Positions 25,884 through 33,794 of a DNA stretch of 36,991 nt are shown here, in pieces. Positions within the stretch are counted from its first letter, which is position 1; each line of letters starts with the position of its first letter. The stretch is from Flavobacterium silvaticum. GTDB lineage: Bacteria; Bacteroidota; Bacteroidia; Flavobacteriales; Flavobacteriaceae. A program made the translations under genes and the position numbers. The notes beneath the pieces were generated by a model. The model was not told the DNA's origin and did not search any database. It saw only the letters and a program-made list of their open reading frames with translations. The DNA is taken from positions 1 to 36,991 of the forward strand of contig NZ_JAAMPU010000092.1 in NCBI RefSeq assembly GCF_012911565.1, given 5' to 3'.

Positions 25884-26359
25884 TTTTTGCTGAATTTGAT
25901 GGTTACACCGTTAACCTGAACCAGATACAATCCGGCGGATAAGGCCGATACGTCGATGTCTTGTCCCGATTGGAAAACACCTTGAAGAATGCGTTGGCCT
26001 GTGAGCGAATAGATGCTGGTTTTGAGCTCTGTTGAAGTATCAGATTTGATCCGGATGCTTTCAGATGCGGGATTCGGATACAACACCAGGTTGTCCGTGT
26101 TCTGGCCAAAAGTCGTGGTGCCAAGTGCTTCGGAAAAAGTGACTTTACGGATGATGCTGACCGGAATGGTCGTAGGCGTGGTTCCCGCATCGGCCTTGAC
26201 AAAAAGATTGTCGGCATCGAAATACAGTTTTCCGGCAGGTTGTACATTGAATTGTTGCTCAGTGCCGTCATAGTACGTAACCTTGACGCCAGTTTGTGCA
26301 AACAGGTGCGTGCCTAAAAGCAACAGCAGGAGACAGGTGATTCTTTGGGTTGTTTTCAT
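25880..26359 (-). CDS. Short T9SS sorting-domain protein
   Basis: This 159-residue protein has a signal peptide (MKTTQRITCLLLLLLGTHLFAQ), a small N-terminal beta module (about 23-75: 'VTYYDGTEQQFNV', 'KLYFDADNLFVKAD', 'IPVSIIRKVTFSE') and a type A T9SS sorting domain ('LVLYPNPASESIRIKS', 'SIYSLTGQRILQG', 'ALSAGLYLVQVNG'). The N-terminal module resembles that of the 902-residue beta-helix protein encoded next. The stop TGA overlaps that gene's ATG (ATGA, 25880-25883), so the two are translated together. It may act as a T9SS-exported companion of the beta-helix protein, which itself lacks a sorting domain; that is inference. Confidence 0.9.
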   Translation of the reverse strand: MKTTQRITCLLLLLLGTHLFAQTGVKVTYYDGTEQQFNVQPAGKLYFDADNLFVKADAGTTPTTIPVSIIRKVTFSEALGTTTFGQNTDNLVLYPNPASESIRIKSDTSTELKTSIYSLTGQRILQGVFQSGQDIDVSALSAGLYLVQVNGVTIKFSKK

Positions 26360-26750
26360 ATTTGCTTCGCGTTGAGTGGCTAAGGAAACAATTTCTTAAC
26401 ATTGGGTAAATAAATAGAGGTAAATGAGGTGATTGTCGCGGATTTTGGTTTTGAATCCAGAGATGTCCGTCAGTTTATTTTGTCCGCAAATGGAAGGAAA
26501 GAGGTGGTCTAACGATTTATAAACATCAGATTGGAAGGTTTTGCAGCTAAATGCTATCGGGAAAAAGCGGCTTAAGTAAAAAATAAAGCTAGCTTTTAAT
26601 CACGGAAATCAGTTAATTTACATTTCATTCCCAGTGACTTGGCTTTAGTAAAGTTGTGTTTTTAGGAATGCCAGACAAACAACATCCATCTGCCATACAG
26701 ACATAGAGGCAGATTTTATCCTTGTCGTACGATACATCGCAAATTAAAAT
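26360..26750. other. Intergenic region with no gene seen
   Basis: These 391 bases lie between divergent genes and must hold both promoters. I see no convincing ORF and no full promoter match; TACATTTC (26619-26626) is the nearest to a rightward -7 box. A perfect 12-bp palindrome AAAGCTAGCTTT lies at 26585-26596. Confidence 0.5.
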
Positions 26751-27905
26751 ATGGTTGCAAAATCGATACATGGAAATTCGATTACTTCAATAAAAACAAG
26801 CCTTGAAAAATTACGGGCCGATGGTTTTTTACCAACGCTTGCCATTACGTTCCAGTCCATAAAGCAGGATAGGGAGGCTTTACGCAATCTGTTTACAGCG
26901 GAAAACATAGATCTGATTGGCGCGACCTCATCCGGGGAATTCATAGATGGTCATCAAAGCGAAGGTGAAATTGCAATCCTGTTGCTCGATTTGTCGCGTG
27001 ATTTGTATTCGATTGTATTCGAGCAGATCAAAGGCAGTACTATTATGGAAGCCGCCGACAAAATTTCCAAAGCCGCCTTGCAGAAATTTGCAAATCCGTC
27101 GCTTATAGTCTGTTCCACAGGAACCGATGCCAATGGTGAATTCCTCGATGCGGAAACCTTGGTACGCGCTATAGAAACCGGAATAGGCGCCCATCGTTAT
27201 TTTTATGGCGGAATGGCCGGAGACGACATGACCTTCACCGGAAGCTACGTGTTCACCAACGAAAGACAAACTGACTGCGGCATCCTGGCATTAGTTCTCG
27301 ATGCCGATAAAATACAAACCACCGGACAGGCCATTACAGGCTGGCAGAAAATGGGCCTTTCGAGGAAAGTGACCAAAAGCAGCGGCAACCTGATTTATGA
27401 GATCGATGGATTGAACGCGGTTGAAATGTATCTCAAATACCTCGGGAAATCGGCCAGTGTAGGAGATAGGGAATTCAAGGTTTTTGAGGAACTGGGTTTT
27501 ACCTATCCGTTCATCGTGGAGCGCGACAGTAACGAAACGCTTCTCAAAACCCCATTGGAAATCGACCACGTTGAAAATGCCTTGCGAATGGATGTTGAAA
27601 TGGCCGAAGGTGACAGATTCTGGTTCACCATGCCGCCCGATTTTGAAATCGTAGAAGAAATCATCCACGAAGCCAGTCAGTTAAAAAAGGATCAAGGTGA
27701 CGCAGATGCGCTGATCGTGTTTTCGTGTGCTGGCAGACCGCCTGTCCTCGGGCCGTTGGTCACTTCTGAAAACGATGGGTTGGCCGAGGTATGGAACAGC
27801 CCTATGGCCGGATTTTTCACCTATGGCGAATACGGCCGCGCCAAAAATGGCAAGCAACATTTTCATTCCGGCGCGTGCTGCTGGGTGGCATTAACGGAGA
27901 AATAA
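26751..27905 (+). CDS. FIST domain sensor protein 1
   Basis: This 384-residue soluble protein has a FIST_N domain (about 25-225: 'PTLAITFQSIKQD', 'LIGATSSGEFIDG', 'LIVCSTGTDANGEF', 'HRYFYGGMAGDDMTFTGSYV') and a FIST_C domain (about 230-375: 'FKVFEELGFTYPFIVERD', 'DADALIVFSCAGRPPVLGPL', 'PMAGFFTYGEYGR'). FIST proteins are thought to sense small ligands, possibly amino acids, and occur with histidine kinases or chemoreceptors. It has no signal peptide, so it should be cytoplasmic. It is the first gene of a rightward run; the second FIST gene begins 6 bases after its stop. Confidence 0.93.
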   Translation: MVAKSIHGNSITSIKTSLEKLRADGFLPTLAITFQSIKQDREALRNLFTAENIDLIGATSSGEFIDGHQSEGEIAILLLDLSRDLYSIVFEQIKGSTIMEAADKISKAALQKFANPSLIVCSTGTDANGEFLDAETLVRAIETGIGAHRYFYGGMAGDDMTFTGSYVFTNERQTDCGILALVLDADKIQTTGQAITGWQKMGLSRKVTKSSGNLIYEIDGLNAVEMYLKYLGKSASVGDREFKVFEELGFTYPFIVERDSNETLLKTPLEIDHVENALRMDVEMAEGDRFWFTMPPDFEIVEEIIHEASQLKKDQGDADALIVFSCAGRPPVLGPLVTSENDGLAEVWNSPMAGFFTYGEYGRAKNGKQHFHSGACCWVALTEK

Positions 27906-27911
27906 AGAGCT

Positions 27912-29051
27912 ATGAAAGCAAAATCACTACACGGCAATTCGGCTCAGGAAATTCAGGATGGCATACAGAACGCTACTTCCGATGGATTCAAACCTTCATT
28001 AGCCATAGTCTTTATTGCAAAGACACAAGACCATGGAGCACACCTGAAAATTTTCAATGACGCGGGAATCCCGGTTTTCGGGGTTTCGACCAACGGAGAG
28101 TATATAGACGAAAATACGTTCACCAATAGTTGTGCGGTCATGCTTTTTGATTTGGATCCGGCCTATTTCCGTATTTCGTTTGCAGAATTCGAGGAAGGTG
28201 ACTACAGGGGAACTTCGCGAAACATCGCTCAAAAAGAACTGGAACACTTTGCCAATCCCGCTTTCCTCATTTCGTGCAGCCACAGCCATACCGATGCAGA
28301 GGCAGTGCTTCAGGGTTTCTCCGATGTCGCTGGCCCGGACGTGAACGTGTTCGGGAATGTCGCGGGAGACGATTGTACTTTTGAAGGTGGTTTTGTGTTT
28401 ACGAATCATATCAAATCTGAAAGTGCCTTGATGGTGTTGACATTCGATGGAGATCACATTGACATGAAAGGGCGTGCGACGTGTGGTTGGCATGCCGTTG
28501 GAACCGTGCGCACCGTCACAAAAAGCGAAGGCAATCATGTGTATACTGTTGATGACATTCCGGTTCTCGACCTTACGGCCAAATACGGCGGCCTTGAAAA
28601 TGTAAACCCGGAAAATGAAAAGCTGTTTTTTGAGATTGCAGCCACACTACCATTGCAGTTACAACGCGAAAAAGGCGATCCGGTGATGCGGCCGGGTTTG
28701 GTGATCGACTGGAACGACCGTTCGTATTACTGCAGCGGATCGGTGCCACAAGGCAGCAAAGTGCGGTTTTCGGTTCCGCCTGATTTTGACGTGGCCGAAA
28801 AGGTTATCAAATCTGCCCAAGACTTAAAAGATACTGAAATACCCAATGCCGATGCCATAGTTGTGTTCAGTTGCGTCGGTCGTTTCCTTGCTTTCGGACC
28901 TATGATCAATATGGAAATAGAAGGCATCAAAAATGTATGGGACGTGCCTATGGTGGGCATGTTTTCCAATGCAGAGCTAGGTCGGGCAACAGGCGGGAAT
29001 CTCGAAATGCACAATCTCACAGCTGTCGTCATCGCCTTAAAGGAGAAATAA
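27912..29051 (+). CDS. FIST domain sensor protein 2
   Basis: This 379-residue paralogue of the preceding protein has the same FIST_N/FIST_C layout: 'PSLAIVFIAKTQD', 'VFGVSTNGEYIDE', 'AFLISCSHSHTDAEAV', 'NVFGNVAGDDCTFEGGFVF', and in the C domain 'NADAIVVFSCVGRFLAFGPM', 'VPMVGMFSNAELGR'. The two proteins align end to end but differ at many positions, so this is an old tandem duplication and the two probably bind different ligands. The stop codon abuts the ATG of the soluble histidine kinase with no gap, so FIST2 and the kinase are very likely made together and work as sensor and transmitter. Confidence 0.93.
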   Translation: MKAKSLHGNSAQEIQDGIQNATSDGFKPSLAIVFIAKTQDHGAHLKIFNDAGIPVFGVSTNGEYIDENTFTNSCAVMLFDLDPAYFRISFAEFEEGDYRGTSRNIAQKELEHFANPAFLISCSHSHTDAEAVLQGFSDVAGPDVNVFGNVAGDDCTFEGGFVFTNHIKSESALMVLTFDGDHIDMKGRATCGWHAVGTVRTVTKSEGNHVYTVDDIPVLDLTAKYGGLENVNPENEKLFFEIAATLPLQLQREKGDPVMRPGLVIDWNDRSYYCSGSVPQGSKVRFSVPPDFDVAEKVIKSAQDLKDTEIPNADAIVVFSCVGRFLAFGPMINMEIEGIKNVWDVPMVGMFSNAELGRATGGNLEMHNLTAVVIALKEK

Positions 29052-30098
29052 ATGAACGTGAACCTGCAACGTATGTCTGAAATTATCAATCTGCCGGAAC
29101 TGTCGCCTGAGCTAAGGTTGGAATTGGAAAAGCTGATAAAAGCTACCGATAAAGAGCTTGAGATTGCGTTGTTCAAACTCGACCGTACCGAAAAAGTCAA
29201 ACGGACCACGGCAATTCTGCTCGAAGAAACCATCGAAGAGCTCGAACTGAAACGGAAAGCCGTTGAAGATTCGAACCTGGCGCTGCAAAAGTCGCTTGAA
29301 GAACTAAAGGCGACACAACAGCAACTGATCCAGTCTGAAAAGATGGCATCATTGGGTGAACTGACGGCCGGCATCGCCCACGAGATACAGAATCCGCTCA
29401 ATTTCGTGAATAATTTTTCAGAAGTGTCGATGGAACTTTTCGATGAGATTACAGAGGAAAGAAACAAGAAGCAAGAAGCAAGAGATGACGGATTGGAAGC
29501 GGAGATTTTGGCAGATATCAGACAGAACCTCGAAAAAATAAACCACCACGGAAAACGGGCTGATGCCATTGTCAAAGGCATGCTCGAACATTCGCGCTCC
29601 TCGGCGGGAGAAAAACAACCGACGGATATCAATGCTTTGGCAGATGAGTTTTTGCGCTTGGCTTATCACGGACTTCGGGCGAAAGATAAGAGTTTCAATG
29701 CGATACTGAAGACTGATTTTGAGGAAAGCATCGGAAAGGTCGAAGTGGTTTCACAAGACATCGGACGCGTTATCCTGAACCTGCTCACGAATGCTTTTTA
29801 CACGGTAAACCAAAAGAAGCAACGGAATCCTGAAGGCTATGAGCCGACGGTTTCCATCGGAACCAAAAAAACTGGGAATCAGGTTGAAATCACAATCTCC
29901 GACAACGGGAACGGCATTCCGCCATCTGCAATCGATAAAATATTCCAGCCGTTTTTTACGACGAAACCTACGGGTGAAGGAACGGGGCTCGGGCTTTCGT
30001 TGGCGTATGATATCGTGAAGGCGCACGGCGGGGAACTTTATGTGGCATCCGTCGCCGGAACAGGAAGCACATTTACAATCAAGCTGCCTGTGCAATGA
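29052..30098 (+). CDS. Soluble histidine kinase of the FIST operon
   Basis: This 348-residue kinase has no membrane segment. Residues about 10-95 form a helical coiled coil; the dimerisation domain follows with the phospho-acceptor His110 in '[20 protein letters not shown]'. The ATPase domain has the N box 'VILNLLTNAFYTV', the G1 box 'DNGNGIP', the F box '[16 protein letters not shown]' and the G2 box 'GLGLSLAYDIVKAHGG'. All catalytic motifs are intact. The dimerisation helix carries an unusual tract encoded by AAGAAGC-type heptamers (29457-29489). It has no sensor domain of its own, so it probably reads out the two FIST proteins encoded just upstream. The stop overlaps the next start as ATGA (30095-30098). 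Confidence 0.93.
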   Translation: MNVNLQRMSEIINLPELSPELRLELEKLIKATDKELEIALFKLDRTEKVKRTTAILLEETIEELELKRKAVEDSNLALQKSLEELKATQQQLIQSEKMASLGELTAGIAHEIQNPLNFVNNFSEVSMELFDEITEERNKKQEARDDGLEAEILADIRQNLEKINHHGKRADAIVKGMLEHSRSSAGEKQPTDINALADEFLRLAYHGLRAKDKSFNAILKTDFEESIGKVEVVSQDIGRVILNLLTNAFYTVNQKKQRNPEGYEPTVSIGTKKTGNQVEITISDNGNGIPPSAIDKIFQPFFTTKPTGEGTGLGLSLAYDIVKAHGGELYVASVAGTGSTFTIKLPVQ

Positions 30099-32062
30099 AG
30101 AAAAGTATTATAGTATTGATGCTGGGTTTTCTGACTATGGGTTACGGTCAGAAAAAAGCATTGGTTGACAGTCTGAAAACGGAACTTCGGTCGGCTGGTT
30201 CGGATACTACCAGAATACAGGAAATGATAGGTTTAGGGCAGGCCTATTCCTTATCGAAACCGGATTCAGGCTTTTACTTTATCGATAAGGCGCTGGACTT
30301 GTCCGAAAAAATGGGCTATAAAAAGGGGAAGACCCATTCGTTGGTTCTCAAAGCTTTTCTGAATCGGGAAATCGGCAACCTGGCACAAGCCCTTGATTTT
30401 GCATTCAAAGCGCAGGCATCGGCAAAGGAAAATAATCTGCCTCTTTTTGAAATGCGGGCGTACAATTCACTGGGTATCATATATCTGGACCTCAACGATT
30501 ACCAAAAGGCGATTTACTATTACCATAAGGCGCGTAGGCTGGCCATTGCCCAAAACCGGCAAGAGAACATGTATGGATTAGATGTGAATACAGCGGGTGC
30601 CTTTATCCGGATGGGCGTTCGGGATTCGGCATCATTTTATCTGGAACGTGCCAAAAGAGAGCAGAAACCCAATCAATCAACGGATGTTTTTTTCATCCGC
30701 AACCTCGGAAGTTTTGAAGCCCTGACCGGAAACTATAACAAGGCTCTGGCGTTTTATGACCGGGCTTTGGATGCTTCTGTCAAAAACGGTGATTACAGGA
30801 ATGTCGCTTCCACCTGCAATAGAATTTCGCGGGTCTACGATCTCAAAAAACAACCTGATTCGGTCATCGTATTTGCCAATAAAGCTTTGGAAGCCGCCAG
30901 GAAAGGGCCTTTTCGCATCATGATACTTGAATCGGCGGGCATTTTGGCTCAGGCTTATGAAAGCAAAGGCGATTTTAAAAAGGCCTTCGAAATTCAAAAG
31001 CTCAAAGAACAAACCCAGGAGGAACTGTATGGCACCAACAACATTAAATCTATTCAGGAGGCCATCTCGCGTGAACAAAAGCGGGCCGATGAATTGCGAC
31101 AGAGTCAAATTTCGTATGAAAACAGAATCAGGCAATATGCACTGATTTTCGGGCTGTCGGTAATGCTGATCGTGGCGTTGTTGCTGCTGCGGAATAACCG
31201 GCAGAAACATAAATCGAATACAAGACTGAGTGAACAAAAGCAAAAGCTGCAAACCGCGCTTGGTGAACTTAAAGCTACCCAATCCCAGTTGGTCCAATCG
31301 GAAAAAATGGCTTCTTTGGGAGAACTCACCGCCGGAATTGCCCATGAAATCCAGAATCCGCTCAATTTCGTGAACAATTTTTCAGATGTGTCGATGGAGC
31401 TTCTCGATGAGATTTCAGATGAAAGAAGCAAGAAGCAAGAGGCAAGAGATGACAGATTGGAAGCGGAGATTTTGGCGGATATCAGACAGAACCTCGAAAA
31501 AATAAACCACCACGGAAAACGTGCCGATGCCATTGTCAAAGGCATGCTCCAGCACAGCCGCGCCTCGTCAGGTGAAAAAGAACCTACCGATATCAATGCG
31601 CTGGCCGATGAATACCTGCGCTTGGCCTACCACGGATTACGGGCAAAAGATAAGTCTTTCAATGCCGACCTGGTGACGCATTTTGATCCGAATCTGTCGA
31701 AAATAAATGTGGTCGCCCAGGACATTGGACGCGTTTTACTCAATTTATTCACCAATGCTTTTTATGCTACAAATGAACGGCATAAAAGGGAGAAAGATGA
31801 TTTTAAGCCTCAGGTGACCGTATCTACTTTGTTACATGACGGCAACATTGAAATTCGCGTCAAAGACAACGGTACCGGAATTCCGGATAATATAAAAGAC
31901 AAAATCCTGCAGCCGTTTTTTACCACAAAACCCACAGGTGAAGGAACCGGACTCGGACTTTCATTGAGTTATGAAATCGTGGTCAAAGGCCATGGTGGGA
32001 ATCTGTCTGTTGAAAGTAGCGAAGGAAATGGTAGCGAGTTTATCATAGCGCTTCCGATATGA
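30095..32062 (+). CDS. TPR-sensor histidine kinase
   Basis: The protein has 655 residues with a signal peptide ([19 protein letters not shown]), a periplasmic region of about six TPR-like helical repeats (about 30-330, e.g. '[20 protein letters not shown]', '[20 protein letters not shown]', '[20 protein letters not shown]'), one transmembrane segment (about 347-366, '[16 protein letters not shown]'), a coiled coil and a kinase core with His417 ('[13 protein letters not shown]') and intact N, G1, F and G2 boxes ('[11 protein letters not shown]', 'DNGTGIP', '[20 protein letters not shown]'). It senses something in the periplasm or envelope and passes phosphate to an unknown regulator. Its core DNA is near-identical in patches to the preceding kinase gene, including the heptamer tract at 31421-31453. 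It starts inside the previous stop (ATGA). Confidence 0.94.
   Translation: MKKSIIVLMLGFLTMGYGQKKALVDSLKTELRSAGSDTTRIQEMIGLGQAYSLSKPDSGFYFIDKALDLSEKMGYKKGKTHSLVLKAFLNREIGNLAQALDFAFKAQASAKENNLPLFEMRAYNSLGIIYLDLNDYQKAIYYYHKARRLAIAQNRQENMYGLDVNTAGAFIRMGVRDSASFYLERAKREQKPNQSTDVFFIRNLGSFEALTGNYNKALAFYDRALDASVKNGDYRNVASTCNRISRVYDLKKQPDSVIVFANKALEAARKGPFRIMILESAGILAQAYESKGDFKKAFEIQKLKEQTQEELYGTNNIKSIQEAISREQKRADELRQSQISYENRIRQYALIFGLSVMLIVALLLLRNNRQKHKSNTRLSEQKQKLQTALGELKATQSQLVQSEKMASLGELTAGIAHEIQNPLNFVNNFSDVSMELLDEISDERSKKQEARDDRLEAEILADIRQNLEKINHHGKRADAIVKGMLQHSRASSGEKEPTDINALADEYLRLAYHGLRAKDKSFNADLVTHFDPNLSKINVVAQDIGRVLLNLFTNAFYATNERHKREKDDFKPQVTVSTLLHDGNIEIRVKDNGTGIPDNIKDKILQPFFTTKPTGEGTGLGLSLSYEIVVKGHGGNLSVESSEGNGSEFIIALPI
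31421..31453 (+). repeat. Heptamer (AAGAAGC) tract inside kinase genes
   Basis: AAGAAGC AAGAAGC AAGAGGC AAGAGAT runs from 31423 with a period of 7. Related tracts sit at the same place in the other three kinase genes: 29457-29489, 34713-34735 and 36952-36984. They encode a charged stretch such as [10 protein letters not shown] in the dimerisation helix. Confidence 0.8.
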
Positions 32063-32160
32063 TGAAACAGGGATTTTCTATATGCGGGAATACTAGTAAT
32101 GATCAAAGTGAAAGCATCTGATTTGTACTGTTTTAATAAATTTTGAAGTCGAAAAAATAC

Positions 32161-32192
32161 TTGAGATTATTCAGTTAATTCCGCTATATTTC
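32161..32192 (+). promoter_or_regulatory. Candidate promoter of the porin gene
   Basis: TTG (32161-32163), a 21-base spacer and TATATTTC (32185-32192), one base off the Flavobacterium box. It lies 60 bases before the ATG at 32252, in a 189-base gap, so porin, binding protein and HAMP kinase may be a separate unit from the FIST operon. Confidence 0.4.
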
Positions 32193-32251
32193 GACTGTTA
32201 AAAAAATCTATATTTTTACATTCGCTTAAAACCAAACAAACACGCTCTTTA

Positions 32252-33259
32252 ATGAAAATAAAATTACTTTTAACAACTTGCCCGCTCTTATTTATTGCCG
32301 CTGCAGGGTTTGGGCAAACGCTGCAGAATACGCAAATCAGGGGTTTTTCTGATGTTACGGCCGGATACAACAAAAAGGTGTCGTTCGGTTTTGGGGAACA
32401 GGATCTTTACATCACATCAGCCATTACCGACAGGATTTCTTTCCTTGGGGAAACGGTTTTCAAGTATGACGCTACCGAAAACACCCAATTCGGGGTCAGT
32501 ATCGAAAGGGTCATCATAACCTACAACCTTAAAGACAACCATAATCTTGTGATGGGTAAAATCCACACGCCTTTGAATTATTGGAACGACACCTATCACC
32601 ACGGACGGGTTTTGTTCCCGACCATTGACAGGCCGTTGCTGTTTTCACAATCGATTATCCCATTGCACACAGTGGGACTTGGGTTTGAAGGACGCAATAT
32701 GGGCAGCGCAAAATTCGGATATAACCTTTTTGTGGGGAACGGATTGGGTTCTTCCGACGTTGCCGATAACGACAAAAACAAATCGGTTACCGCCGCAGTC
32801 CATATCAAACCGGCCGACAGGCTCAGATTGGGACTTTCGTATTATTACGATGTGATCTCTGCCGGAGCCAGCGTACACGGAATGGAAATGGACCATCAGG
32901 TGAACCAGCATTTGATTTCCGCTTCGGTTTCAAGATTCGGGAAAAAGTTCGAACTCCTTGCCGAAGCCACTGCCGGAATCAACCATACCGATACCACAGG
33001 AACAAAAACAACAATAGCCGGTTATGCATACGCGGGCTATAAGATCAAGGAAAAATATGTCCCTTATGTGCGTTATGACAATTTGCATTACCAAACAGGG
33101 GAAATGTATTATATGAAGAACAACACCCAATCTTTCGTGGTAGGTTTTCGCTATGAAATAAGTTACCTGGCTGTCGTAAAGCTCGAATATCAGCACCTGG
33201 ACTACGAGTTCGGAAGCAATGTAGATAAAATAACCGCACAATTCGCTATTGGTTTTTAG
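32252..33259 (+). CDS. Outer-membrane beta-barrel (porin-like) protein
   Basis: This 335-residue protein has a signal peptide (MKIKLLLTTCPLLFIAAAGFGQ). The mature part is made of alternating amphipathic strands with Gly and aromatic residues: 'RGFSDVTAGYNKKVSFGFGE', 'LYITSAITDRISFLGETVF', 'GVSIERVIITYNLKDNHNLV', 'LRLGLSYYYDVI', 'FELLAEATAGINHTD'. It ends in Phe ('KITAQFAIGF'), as do outer-membrane barrel proteins inserted by BAM. It looks like a 14- to 16-strand porin of the OprO/P-like kind; substrate unknown. It is followed directly by a PstS-like binding protein gene and a HAMP kinase gene, which suggests uptake and sensing of the same small solute. Confidence 0.88.
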   Translation: MKIKLLLTTCPLLFIAAAGFGQTLQNTQIRGFSDVTAGYNKKVSFGFGEQDLYITSAITDRISFLGETVFKYDATENTQFGVSIERVIITYNLKDNHNLVMGKIHTPLNYWNDTYHHGRVLFPTIDRPLLFSQSIIPLHTVGLGFEGRNMGSAKFGYNLFVGNGLGSSDVADNDKNKSVTAAVHIKPADRLRLGLSYYYDVISAGASVHGMEMDHQVNQHLISASVSRFGKKFELLAEATAGINHTDTTGTKTTIAGYAYAGYKIKEKYVPYVRYDNLHYQTGEMYYMKNNTQSFVVGFRYEISYLAVVKLEYQHLDYEFGSNVDKITAQFAIGF

Positions 33260-33260
33260 T

Positions 33261-33740
33261 ATGGAAAGGACAAGCAAACTCAGCTATATATTCTCAGGCA
33301 AAAGTGCATTCCTGAAATATGGATTTATCATGGGATGTCTTCTTTTTGCTATGCAAGGCAAGGCACAGACACTTACGGCTATAGGCAATGTTTCCGGAAC
33401 GCCGTCAGATATGAAACAATCGGAACTCAAAGCAGTACTCATGGGTGAAACCCAACGGTGGAAAAGCGGCAAACGAATTGTAATCGCGCTCATGAAAACC
33501 AATACGCCTCTAGGAAAGACCACATCGTCAAAAATCTACGATATGTCCGGAGACGAGCTCAATAAATACTGGCTGTCACTGGTTTTTCAAGGCAAGGCAC
33601 AGGCACCTGTATTCTTTACATCGGTTACCGAATTGCAGAATTTTGTGGCACAGAATCCGGGAGCCATAGGAATCATTGATAAACCGGTTGCCAATGCCGA
33701 AGTCAGGTCGGTCATGATTGATGGAAAATCTTCGTTCTAA
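33261..33740 (+). CDS. Periplasmic PstS-like substrate-binding protein
   Basis: The ATG at 33261, one base after the porin stop, gives a 159-residue protein; an upstream in-frame TTG at 33249 was not used. An N-terminal hydrophobic segment (about 20-36, 'YGFIMGCLLFAMQGKAQ') is a late signal peptide. The body matches the short phosphate-ABC-transporter substrate-binding-like family (PBP_like): 'MKQSELKAVLMGETQRWKSG', 'LNKYWLSLVFQGKAQAPVFF', 'TELQNFVAQNPGAIGIIDKP'. Members of this short class cover only about half of a PstS and usually occur without ABC transporter genes, beside a porin and a membrane sensor, as here. It probably binds a small solute (perhaps an oxyanion) and presents it to the kinase at 33795. 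Confidence 0.87.
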   Translation: MERTSKLSYIFSGKSAFLKYGFIMGCLLFAMQGKAQTLTAIGNVSGTPSDMKQSELKAVLMGETQRWKSGKRIVIALMKTNTPLGKTTSSKIYDMSGDELNKYWLSLVFQGKAQAPVFFTSVTELQNFVAQNPGAIGIIDKPVANAEVRSVMIDGKSSF

Positions 33741-33794
33741 AATGGTTTCAAAAAGGTTTCGGACGGCTATATTTGCTGTAAAGCACACTACGGC

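Noticed and set aside
26751..29051. FIST genes as part of a chemotaxis operon
   Set aside because: No CheA, CheW or methyl-accepting protein genes are present; the partner is a plain histidine kinase.
28727..29632. Leftward 301-codon Ser/Phe-rich frame (similar ones at 31105-31596, 34544-34798 and 36453-36962)
   Set aside because: They are antisense frames of the kinase cores; they recur because the cores are similar, and they spread over two real genes.
32063..32160. Possible second kinase remnant after the TPR kinase
   Set aside because: No frame in this gap shows an ATPase-domain motif; it is only A+T-rich spacer.
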